This document shows, piece after piece, positions 17,736 through 25,542 of a stretch of 64,000 nucleotides of DNA (its first letter is position 1; each line of letters opens with the position of its first letter). Source of the DNA: Microtetraspora malaysiensis (GTDB taxonomy: Bacteria; Actinomycetota; Actinomycetes; Streptosporangiales; Streptosporangiaceae); the NCBI RefSeq assembly GCF_001528665.1, contig NZ_BBYJ01000017.1, positions 162,828-226,827 on the forward strand. The letters run 5' to 3'. The notes beneath the pieces were generated by a model. It searched no databases, was not told where the DNA came from, and saw nothing but the letters and a program-made list of their open reading frames with translations. A program made the translations under genes and the position numbers.

Positions 17736-19499
17736 ATGAGGATTTTCGCGCTTCCAGAACCTGGCAGAACCCAGCGGCGGCCTGTGCTCGCGCTCGCGGT
17801 GGCCTTCTTGACACTCGGTGCCCAGCACGCCGCAGCACCCGCCGCCCATGCCGCTCCGCTCTCGACCGCGAGAGCCGTCGCGCAGCCGGCCCGGGGCAAC
17901 GTGGTGATCGAGTGGAACCGGACGCTGCTCGACATCGTGCGCAGTCCGCACGCGGAGCCGAGCACCATCCACCCCACCCGTAACTTCGCCATCATGAGCG
18001 CAGCCGTCTACGACGCGGTCAACGCGATCAGCCGCGCTCATCCCCTCTACGGCCCCAGCCTCACCGCACCTCGGGACGCGTCCCGCCCCGCCGCGGCCGC
18101 GGCGGCCGCCCACGACACCCTCACCGCCCTGTACCCGGCGCACAAGGCCGACCTGGACCGCCAGTTGTCGTCCGATCTCGCCGGCATTCCCGACGGCCGC
18201 GCCAAGCAGGAGGGCGTCAAGGTCGGCACCCAGGCGGCCCGCGCCATCCTCGCCCTACGCGCGCACGACGGCGCCGACGCCACCCCGCCGCGCTACGCCA
18301 CCACCGGCAAGCCCGGCGACTACCGGTCGACCCCGCCCGCCTTCAAGGCGCCGGAGTTCACCCACTGGGGCAAGGTCACCCCATTCCTCCTCCGTACCGG
18401 CCACCAGTTCCGTCCCGCAGCGCCCCCGCCGTTGCGCAGCCGTGCGTACGCGACCGCCATCAACGAGGTCAAGGCCATCGGCGCCGCCCGCAGCCTCACG
18501 CGCACGGCGGAACAGACCACGCTCGCCAAGCTCTGGGGCGGTCCCGCCCAGAACTACTGGTACGACGTCGCCCAGCAGGTCGCCCTCGCGCGCCACAGTG
18601 ACATCGACCGGTCGGCGGACATGTTCGCCCTGCTCAACCTCACCCTCGCCGATGCCACCATCGGCATCTACGACGCCAAGTACAGATACCGGTTCTGGCG
18701 GCCGATCACCGCCATCCGCCTCGCCGCCGGCAACCCGCGGGTCAGGCGAGATCCGACATGGACCCCGCTGGTCACCACCCCTCCCGACCCGTCCTACCCA
18801 GGCATGCACAGCGACATCAGCACGGCCGCCGCCACGGTACTCGCCCGCTTCTACGGCGACCGCAACACCTTCACCCTCACCTCACCCGCCACCGCCGGCG
18901 GCCCCAGTCCCTACACCAAGCCCTATGCCAGCTTGAGCGCCACCGCGACCGAAGCCGGGCTCAGCCGTATCTGGGGAGGCGTGCACACCCGGCTCGACCA
19001 TAAGGCCGGCAACGAACTCGGCGCCGCCATCGCCCGCTACGCGCTCGGCCAGTCGAAACTCGCCCCGGCCGTCCCGAGTTCGCCGACCGGAAAGACCCCG
19101 GCCGGGCGCGCCAGCCCCGCCGGCGCCACCTTCGCGAACGCCACCGTCGCGGTCCGAGACTCCAAGCTCGGCAAGATCCTCGTCGACGGCCAAGGCCGCA
19201 CGCTGTACCTGTTCGTGGCGGACAAGGGCACCAGCTCGACCTGCTATGACGCATGCGCGCGCGCCTGGCCACCTTTGACCACCACGGGCAAGCCGCAGGC
19301 CGGTAGCGGCGTATCACCCGCCTTGCTCGGCACCACCGCCAGGACCGACCACACCACCCAGGTCACCTACAACGGCCACCCGCTGTACTACTTCGTCACC
19401 GACGTCAAGCCCGGCGACATCACCGGGCAGGGTGTCGACTCCTTCGGCGCCAAGTGGTACGTGCTCGACCCGAAGGGCAACAAGATCGAAACGGGCTGA
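17736..19499 (+). CDS. Secreted vanadium-haloperoxidase-like (PAP2 superfamily) enzyme fused to a COG4315 domain
   Basis: A 587-residue exported protein. A signal peptide (about 1-40) precedes a helical haloperoxidase/PAP2 domain (about 45-450) with the phosphate/vanadate-site motifs KYRYRFWRPITAIR, SYPGMHSDIS (in the place of P-S-G-H) and SRIWGGVHTRLDH. After a Ser/Pro linker comes a COG4315 domain built of two related units (KLGKILVDGQGRTLYLFVAD with TCYDACARAWPPL, and YNGHPLYYFVTDVKPGD). COG4315 domains are usually separate secreted lipoproteins. ATG 17736 follows AGGAGGAGG. The PGMHS variation may weaken or alter catalysis. Halogenation versus phosphatase activity is open. Confidence 0.8.
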   Translation: MRIFALPEPGRTQRRPVLALAVAFLTLGAQHAAAPAAHAAPLSTARAVAQPARGNVVIEWNRTLLDIVRSPHAEPSTIHPTRNFAIMSAAVYDAVNAISRAHPLYGPSLTAPRDASRPAAAAAAAHDTLTALYPAHKADLDRQLSSDLAGIPDGRAKQEGVKVGTQAARAILALRAHDGADATPPRYATTGKPGDYRSTPPAFKAPEFTHWGKVTPFLLRTGHQFRPAAPPPLRSRAYATAINEVKAIGAARSLTRTAEQTTLAKLWGGPAQNYWYDVAQQVALARHSDIDRSADMFALLNLTLADATIGIYDAKYRYRFWRPITAIRLAAGNPRVRRDPTWTPLVTTPPDPSYPGMHSDISTAAATVLARFYGDRNTFTLTSPATAGGPSPYTKPYASLSATATEAGLSRIWGGVHTRLDHKAGNELGAAIARYALGQSKLAPAVPSSPTGKTPAGRASPAGATFANATVAVRDSKLGKILVDGQGRTLYLFVADKGTSSTCYDACARAWPPLTTTGKPQAGSGVSPALLGTTARTDHTTQVTYNGHPLYYFVTDVKPGDITGQGVDSFGAKWYVLDPKGNKIETG

Positions 19500-19677
19500 G
19501 TGCCGGCCAGTAACGGGCTTCCGCCTCGAATCCGTAGTCGTACGGCCCAAACCCCGGCCGGGCGAGGCATGCCAACCGTCGACACCGCGACCGACACATA
19601 GCGAACCCGAAGCATTACATATAGTTGTTTTTTGGTTGGTGATGACACAGCCGGGCGGGAACTCGACATGAAGGGGC

Positions 19678-20256
19678 GTGAGTATCCACGACACGGGCCC
19701 GCCGGTGCGGGAGCGACAGTTCACTGAACTTTTCACGGCGACCTATCCAGCGGTTCTGCGTTTTGCCGAGCGTCGGGTCCATCCGAGCCACGCCGAGGAC
19801 ATCGCGGCCGAAGTGTTCGTTGTGGCCTGGCGCCGTTTCGAAGACGTCCCGACCCAGGTGGACGACGCACGCGCCTGGCTGTTCGGCGTCGCCCGCCTGA
19901 CCCTGATGGCCGGCGTGCGAGGCGAGCAGAGACGACAGGCGTTGGCCGTGCGCATCTCCGAGGACCCGACGGCTCACGGCCATGTCGGAGCGCTCGACGC
20001 CGATCTGGTTGCCTGGCGAGTCGATCTGGCCCGGGCGTGGTCTCGGCTGTCCGCGGTACATCAGGAGGCGCTGGCCCTGACCGTGTGGGACGGGCTGGAC
20101 GCGCCCCGGGCGGCCCAGGTTCTGGGCATCTCTGCGGTCGCCTACCGCCTGCGCCTGAGCCGTGCCCGCAAGGCCCTGCGCGCCCATGCCAAGGCATTGC
20201 CCCAGACCCCTGCCACCAGGGCAGTCACCGCCACGCCCCGAGGGAGTTCGGCATGA
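19678..20256 (+). CDS. ECF-type RNA polymerase sigma factor (second copy in window)
   Basis: A 192-residue sigma factor: region 2 at about 10-75 (FTELFTATYPAVLRFAERRV, then AEDIAAEVFVVAWRRF) and region 4 at about 110-170 (LSAVHQEALALTVWDGLDAP, RAAQVLGISAVAYRLRLSRA). I kept GTG 19678, which gives a normal-length region 2, although the nearby AAGGGG is only one base from it and the true start may differ. The stop overlaps the next ATG (ATGA). It lies directly after the haloperoxidase-like gene, which could be its target; that is only a positional guess. Confidence 0.8.
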   Translation: MSIHDTGPPVRERQFTELFTATYPAVLRFAERRVHPSHAEDIAAEVFVVAWRRFEDVPTQVDDARAWLFGVARLTLMAGVRGEQRRQALAVRISEDPTAHGHVGALDADLVAWRVDLARAWSRLSAVHQEALALTVWDGLDAPRAAQVLGISAVAYRLRLSRARKALRAHAKALPQTPATRAVTATPRGSSA

Positions 20257-21167
20257 ACAACACCAAGACCACGCTCACCGACGGCCGGCTCGACCAGACC
20301 CTTGCCAGCCTCGACCCGGCCGTGACAAGCGCCGACCTCGTCACCGGCTCTGACGCGAAGGCGCAGGATGTGCTGCGTAGGGCGCTTTCCGGGGCTGGCG
20401 ACCAGATGTCCGTCCCGACGGCGACGCCCTCGCGGCCCCGACGGCGGCTGACGGCGGCACGACGAGCAGCCGCCTTCGGCGCCGTCGCAGCCACCGTCAC
20501 CGTCGGATTCGTGGCCGGACCGTCCTTGTTCGGCGGCGGTCAGGCGTTGGCCTGGTCGGCGACACCGCAAGGCCTGTCCACAAGCGCAGCACGCCAGGCC
20601 GAGACGGCGTGCGTCAAGGCGATCCTCGACGACCCCAGGGCCGTCAAGGATGTGGACGAGTCGAGGATGCGTCCGGTGATCACCGAAGCACGCGGTTCCT
20701 TGGTCCTGGTCTACCTGACCGATCGCGCGCCGAGCCCGAGCGAGTTGACGTGCTACGTGCGCGACGGGTCGGTCATGGGCATGACGGGCAGCAGCGCGAC
20801 TCCGCAGTCACCGCCGGCGCCGGCCGTGGCGCCGAAGTCGGCGCTCGTCGCCCTGGGAGAGGTGATGAGCACGTCCTCGGGCAGCATCCGAGGCGTCCGC
20901 GGGCGTGTCGGCGCCGATGTCGTCGGTGTCGTCTTCGACACCGTGGCCAAGGGGCCGGTGACCGCGACTGTCCGAGAGGGCCACGTAGCTCTGTGGTGGC
21001 CCGACGCCCCAACGACCGAACAGAAGGAGAACGCGGCGACCACACCGGAGATCCGCGGCGCCACCCTGACGCTGCGCGACGGGTCGACCCGGCAGGTCGG
21101 CGTTGAGGAACTCACGGGCCGTACAACTCAGGAGCTGACCCGGCCTGCCTCGGGCGGATCCGACTAA
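20253..21167 (+). CDS. Membrane-anchored partner protein of the second ECF sigma factor
   Basis: A 304-residue protein. Residues 1-60 are cytoplasmic and polar, followed by a basic RPRRRLTAARRAA patch, one membrane helix (about 75-92), and an extracytoplasmic domain with two cysteines (ETACVKAI and ELTCYVRDG). No zinc anti-sigma motif is present. Coupled translation (ATGA overlap) and topology make it a likely sensor or anti-sigma, as for the CU044_5270 gene at 9490. No named family recognised. Confidence 0.6.
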   Translation: MNNTKTTLTDGRLDQTLASLDPAVTSADLVTGSDAKAQDVLRRALSGAGDQMSVPTATPSRPRRRLTAARRAAAFGAVAATVTVGFVAGPSLFGGGQALAWSATPQGLSTSAARQAETACVKAILDDPRAVKDVDESRMRPVITEARGSLVLVYLTDRAPSPSELTCYVRDGSVMGMTGSSATPQSPPAPAVAPKSALVALGEVMSTSSGSIRGVRGRVGADVVGVVFDTVAKGPVTATVREGHVALWWPDAPTTEQKENAATTPEIRGATLTLRDGSTRQVGVEELTGRTTQELTRPASGGSD

Positions 21168-21179
21168 CCGCGGGCATTG

Positions 21180-21258
21180 ACCACCACTCCCAGCTCGCCA
21201 CGACGAAGCGGTACACCCACCCTGAACCTACGGATCAAAGAAGTCGATTCGATCGAGG
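21180..21258 (+). pseudogene. Tyrosine integrase C-terminal fragment overlapping an att-like core
   Basis: One frame reads DHHSQLATTKRYTHPEPTD and then stops. This is the last motif of phage/ICE-type tyrosine recombinases (LGHxxxxTTxxYTHP), including the catalytic tyrosine in KRYTHP. Nothing upstream continues the gene. The 17 bases at 21219-21235 inside it are identical to part of the tRNA-Lys 3' fragment at 50407-50423. Integrase genes often end at or in the att site, so this is plausibly the scar of an element. Confidence 0.55.
21219..21235. repeat. 17-bp att-like core, copy 1
   Basis: ACCCTGAACCTACGGAT, identical and in the same orientation to 50407-50423. At 50407 it lies inside a recognisable tRNA-Lys 3' half; here it lies inside the integrase relic. 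Confidence 0.5.
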
Positions 21259-21347
21259 TCCGACGCTCTGACCGGAGGAAGCGGTGTCCGTGCACCCGGC
21301 GTGGACAGCACCAGCATGGAAGCAGGTGCATCGGAACGCGGGAACGG

Positions 21348-21380
21348 CTGAACCGCCCAGGCGGGGCCTGGGCGGTTCAG
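21348..21380 (-). terminator. Strong hairpin terminator of the subtilisin gene
   Basis: A perfect 15-bp stem (starting CTGAACCGCCCAGGC) with a 3-base loop lies just beyond the minus-strand stop at 21390. There is no clear T-run. Confidence 0.75.
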
Positions 21381-21389
21381 GTCTTGCCG

Positions 21390-24300
21390 TCAGCGCAGCC
21401 CGAACGCCTTCAGCGTCGTCTGCTCCACCCGGTTGCCGTCGGCGTCCCAGGCTTCCGCCTTGAGACTGACGGTGCCCGTGGTCTTGTCACGGGACGGGTA
21501 GGTCGCGGTCGCGGTGTACGTGCCGCCCTTCTTCTCCTTCGAGAGCTGGACCGGGTTCCACGTCTTGCCGTCGTCCGTGCTGGCCCACACCTTCAGCCCG
21601 GCGATCGCCGGCATCGCCTCCAGCGAGGGACCGTGCCCCGCCGTGACGGTGAAGCGGTGGCGCCCGGTGGCCACGGTGTTCCGCAGGTCGAGCGTGTCGT
21701 CCAGGTCGAAGCCGACGGTGACCATCGGCTCGGGACGGCACGGCTCGGTGGACACGACGGCGCAGATGTGGCCGGGCTTCACCGTGTCCTTCTCCGCGCG
21801 GAACGAGGTGAACGTCCAGACGGCGCTGATCGTCTTGCTCGTCGCCGAGAGCTGGTACGTGGCCTTCTCCGGGGGCAGCTTGTAAACGGGTACGCGCTCG
21901 ATGAAGGTCATCGGCACGTCGGTCCCGTCCTGCTTGGTAAGACGGTAGGTGTAGTTGTAGATCCCGCTCAGGTCGTCGTGCTGCTGGAGCCCATCGTTCA
22001 CCCTGATCGTGTGGAAGACGGGGAACAGCAGGTCGCCGCGCCTGCACAGGTCGCACGCGGTGTTCAGGCCCAAGGTCGCGGGGTAGGGTCTGGCGGGGTC
22101 GGGAACCCGGTACACCTTGTCCGGCGCCGTGTAGCCACCGGGCGTCCGCGGTCCGGCGAACAACCGCTGCTGGGTGTGGACCGGCTTGTCGTAGATGTCC
22201 AGAGCGTCGCTCACCTCGACGGTGTTGTCTGACGGGAAGGCCGCGCTCGTGTTCAGTTGCATCACGTCCGCGGACAGCGGACCGACGTAGTCGCGCCGCG
22301 TGTGTGGACCGACGGCCGACCAACTGCTGAGTTCGACGGCCTGCGACATGAAGAGGCGCTCGTCCTGCTTCCAGGCCAGGCGGTGGTCGGAGAACTTGGT
22401 GGCCGGGTCAGCGGCCGGGTGCACCACGTCGACCTGGGCGAGCTGGTTGCGCTTGTAGGTGTGGTTCAGCGACTCGGGAATCCTGCCCTCCTGGTACTCC
22501 TTCAGCGCGTAGGTGAAGGGGGTGTCCGGCGTTCCCGTCACCCGGATCGTGATCGGGCCCTTGGCCAGCCGGTCGCGTACCGCCGCGCCGTCACGGGCGG
22601 ACAGGGACACGTTGGGGATCCCCAGCTCCTTGAGCTTGTCGGTGAACGGCTTCTGCGAGATCGGCAACGGCAGCGAGCAGCGCGGCATCGTCTCCGACGG
22701 CGACGTCGGGAACGCCGCCACTCCGGCCGCTCCGGCGGCCCGCAGGTTCTCCAACACCTCGACCGGCACTCCGCAGGCCGAGCCGAAGATGTTCGCCTGC
22801 AAACCGGTCTCCAAAAGCGCCAGCTTGCCCTTGAGGTCGATACTGGACAGTTCCTCTGGCGTTCCCAGGCCCACGTTCACCACCGGAAGGTCCTGGGTTC
22901 CGGTGAACGGGACCCAGCCGGGATGGCCGTTCTGGCTCTCGACCCCTTGGTACTCCCAGTGCATCCCCGAGACGGCCTCGACGTCGGGCACGTCCTTGCC
23001 GAGAACGGACATGCTCACCTCCGGCTGGCCGAGAATCGCATGCTGGGTGAAGCGGAACTTGCCCTTGGTGACGCGCTTGGTCGGGGTGGCCCAGACCCGG
23101 TCCCAGGGGCTGTGGTCGAGCATGCCCGCGTACGGCACGCCGTCCTCCGTCGTGCGCTGGTAGGACTCGACCGTCTCGTTGTTCAGCGGCCCGGCGGGAG
23201 TGGGCGTGCCGAACCGAACCTGGCTGGCCTTGCGCAGGTCGAGCGTGATCGTGGTGTCCTCGGTGACGTCCACCTCCGGATCGCTCAGCCAGCCGTAGTT
23301 CGTCCGCGAGTCGTCGTCGATCCAGCTGACCACCTCCATCACGCTGTAAGTGCTCGGAGGCACCCGGATCGTCACCACGCCGGGCTCCGCCACGGAGGCG
23401 CCGTCGGTCTCTTCGTCGGAGGCCGTCACGCTGATGACGTCGAGCGCCGTGGGGGTCAGCGGGGCGCCGTCGCGGCCGATCGTCTTGATGGTCAGCGTGA
23501 CCCTCGGTCCCGCGAGGAAGAGGCCGACCGGGGTGCTGAGCCGTACGTCGCCCGCCTCGGCGGTGATGGCGCCGCCGTACGCGCCGAAGCCGAGGTCGGC
23601 CGCGTCGAGCGTGACCGTCGCGCTCGCCGTGCCGCCGGCGGGCACCGTGACGGTCTTGTCGACGCTCAGCACGCCCTCGATCGGCTTCTGCTTGTTGGAC
23701 AGCGTCGGGGTCAGGGTGAGCGTGACCGGCTGGTCCGTCAGGTTCGCGTAGGTGACCTGCTTCGTGGTGGTCTTGCCGTCGCCGAAGTCCAGGTTCGCGG
23801 TGGTGGCGACGACCTGCTGGGAGGCCGCCCTGGCCACGTCGACCCGGCCGGCGCCCTCCTCGTAGACGGTCAGCCCGACCTGCTTGCTGGTGCTCATCAG
23901 CGCGGCCTTGTACTGCGCCGCCGTCCAGTCGGGGTGACGCTGGGCCAGGATCGCGACGGCGCCCGCCACGTGCGGGGTCGCCATCGAGGTGCCGTTGGCG
24001 GAGGTGTAGAAGTCGTCCACCGGCGTGCCCATCCCGGTGCCCGCGGCCCGAGCGGCGACGATGTTGTATCCCGGGGCGGCGATGTCCGGCTTGAGGGCCC
24101 CGTCCAGGCGCGGCCCGCGGCTGGAGAACCCGGCCAGCTCGTCCGTCTTCGTCGTGGCCGCCACCGTCAGCGCGGCGTCGGCGGTGCCCGGCGTGTTGAC
24201 GGTCCGAGCTCCGGGCCCGTCGTTGCCCGCGGCGATCACGAACAGCGTGCCGGTGCTCGCCGTCAGCTCGTTGACAGCCTGCGACATCGGGTCGGACCCG

Positions 24301-25328
24301 TCGCTGCGGCCGCCGCCGATGCTCATGCTGACGACCTTGGCACCGCTGCTCGCGGCCCACTCCATGCCGTCGATGAGCCAGGACGACTCGCCCTGGCCCT
24401 CGTTGTTGAGCACCTTGCCGACCAGCAGCTTGGCGCCGGGGGCGACGCCCTTGTTCCGTCCGCCGGAGGCGCTGCCCGTGCCGGCGATCGTGGCGGCCAC
24501 GTGGGTGCCGTGGCCGTGGCCGTCGGTCACGTCCTGGCCGGGGACGAACGAGTGTGTTTCCGCGAGCACGCCTGCCATGTCGGGATGCTTGGTGTCGACG
24601 CCCGTGTCGAGGACGGCGACCTTCACCCCGGTGCCGTCGAACCCGGCGGCCCAGGCCTGGGGCGCGCCGATCAGCGGCACGCTCTCGGCCAGGTTGACCT
24701 TCACCTTCCGGTCCAGCCAGAGCTTGGTGACGCCCTGCTTGAGGGTGCGCGCGGCCGTACCGCCGTCACGGACGGCGGCCCAGAAGTCGCCGGCCTTGGC
24801 CTTGTCGACCTGCAGACCTGCGCCGCTGATGCTGGTCAGGTCGGTGGCGATGGTGGCGGCGGGCAACGCGTCGGCCGCCGCCTTCACCCCGCGCTGTCCC
24901 TTCGGATACTGGACGATGACCGGAAGCTGCTTGGTCTGGGCGTCGGTGTAGCCGTTCTCGGCCAGGTACTCGACGTTGAACAGTTCCTTGTCGACGTTGC
25001 CCGCGTTCACGGCGGCCATGGCGTCGGTCGGGAAGACGTACACACCCTTGGGCGTCGCCCGGGTCAGGAAGGCGGGCCTCGACTCGCCGGGGCGGTTGGC
25101 GGCCTCGACGTCGACCTGGTGCGCGCCGCCCCTCTCCGTCAGGGTCACGGTGTCGCCGGTGATCAGCGTGATCCGGTGCGTGCCCGGCGGGAGGCGGTCC
25201 AGGTCAGGCTGCGCGGCGGGTACGGCGATGGCGGCGGGGGTGGATACGACGGACAGCGAGGCGGTGAGCGTCACCGCGGCGACCGCGACTGCGGATCCGC
25301 GCCATAACAGGCGCGACGAGCTGGGCAT
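21390..25328 (-). CDS. Large secreted subtilisin-like (S8) serine protease
   Basis: A 1312-residue exported protease. A signal peptide (about 1-37), a long propeptide (to about 215) and a subtilisin domain with catalytic Asp near 241 (AVLDTGVDTKHPD), His near 276 (GHGHGTHVA) and Ser near 448 (NGTSMATPHVAGA). Downstream come Fn3-like and jelly-roll domains and a PA-like insertion region with Cys pairs (AACDLCRRGD type), ending in a beta-rich tail that says WDADGNRVEQTTL. This layout is common among streptomycete extracellular proteases. A GAGGAGC site precedes ATG 25328. It probably digests external protein; the last 600 residues are likely substrate-binding or stability domains. Confidence 0.92.
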   Translation of the reverse strand: MPSSSRLLWRGSAVAVAAVTLTASLSVVSTPAAIAVPAAQPDLDRLPPGTHRITLITGDTVTLTERGGAHQVDVEAANRPGESRPAFLTRATPKGVYVFPTDAMAAVNAGNVDKELFNVEYLAENGYTDAQTKQLPVIVQYPKGQRGVKAAADALPAATIATDLTSISGAGLQVDKAKAGDFWAAVRDGGTAARTLKQGVTKLWLDRKVKVNLAESVPLIGAPQAWAAGFDGTGVKVAVLDTGVDTKHPDMAGVLAETHSFVPGQDVTDGHGHGTHVAATIAGTGSASGGRNKGVAPGAKLLVGKVLNNEGQGESSWLIDGMEWAASSGAKVVSMSIGGGRSDGSDPMSQAVNELTASTGTLFVIAAGNDGPGARTVNTPGTADAALTVAATTKTDELAGFSSRGPRLDGALKPDIAAPGYNIVAARAAGTGMGTPVDDFYTSANGTSMATPHVAGAVAILAQRHPDWTAAQYKAALMSTSKQVGLTVYEEGAGRVDVARAASQQVVATTANLDFGDGKTTTKQVTYANLTDQPVTLTLTPTLSNKQKPIEGVLSVDKTVTVPAGGTASATVTLDAADLGFGAYGGAITAEAGDVRLSTPVGLFLAGPRVTLTIKTIGRDGAPLTPTALDVISVTASDEETDGASVAEPGVVTIRVPPSTYSVMEVVSWIDDDSRTNYGWLSDPEVDVTEDTTITLDLRKASQVRFGTPTPAGPLNNETVESYQRTTEDGVPYAGMLDHSPWDRVWATPTKRVTKGKFRFTQHAILGQPEVSMSVLGKDVPDVEAVSGMHWEYQGVESQNGHPGWVPFTGTQDLPVVNVGLGTPEELSSIDLKGKLALLETGLQANIFGSACGVPVEVLENLRAAGAAGVAAFPTSPSETMPRCSLPLPISQKPFTDKLKELGIPNVSLSARDGAAVRDRLAKGPITIRVTGTPDTPFTYALKEYQEGRIPESLNHTYKRNQLAQVDVVHPAADPATKFSDHRLAWKQDERLFMSQAVELSSWSAVGPHTRRDYVGPLSADVMQLNTSAAFPSDNTVEVSDALDIYDKPVHTQQRLFAGPRTPGGYTAPDKVYRVPDPARPYPATLGLNTACDLCRRGDLLFPVFHTIRVNDGLQQHDDLSGIYNYTYRLTKQDGTDVPMTFIERVPVYKLPPEKATYQLSATSKTISAVWTFTSFRAEKDTVKPGHICAVVSTEPCRPEPMVTVGFDLDDTLDLRNTVATGRHRFTVTAGHGPSLEAMPAIAGLKVWASTDDGKTWNPVQLSKEKKGGTYTATATYPSRDKTTGTVSLKAEAWDADGNRVEQTTLKAFGLR

Positions 25329-25368
25329 GGGGCTCCTCAGGGGGTAGGGGGGTGGTCAGGCCGGGGGG

Positions 25369-25488
25369 TCATACTTCGACCCACCCGTCATCCGGTTCTC
25401 GGGCAGCGGAGTCCTCGTCCTGCTCCTGGCCGTGCTCTTCTGGCTCGTCCGAGGGCTCTGGACCGCGCTGCGGATGGGTTTCGGACAT
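25369..25488 (-). CDS. Possible 39-residue acidic peptide
   Basis: The frame begins MSETHPQRGPEPSDEPEEHG and ends DDGWVEV, lying between the LAL regulator and the protease on the same strand. The composition is very acidic. Codon bias is only moderate and the ribosome site is weak, so it may be chance. The opposite strand has a hydrophobic frame but no start codon. Confidence 0.25.
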   Translation of the reverse strand: MSETHPQRGPEPSDEPEEHGQEQDEDSAAREPDDGWVEV

Positions 25489-25542
25489 GACACCCATCGT
25501 CCGCAGTGCGCCCTTGACCTACCTATGGGTAAAAATCCCCAT

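Noticed and set aside
22257-25307. A plus-strand open frame of over 1000 codons opposite the subtilisin gene
   Set aside because: It is antisense to a gene with all catalytic motifs; long open antisense frames are expected in high-GC genes with biased third positions.
25369-25488. A plus-strand hydrophobic frame (VLVLLLAVLFWLVRGL-type) upstream of the subtilisin gene
   Set aside because: It has good codon bias but no start codon before the preceding stop; more likely the mirror of the minus-strand acidic frame.
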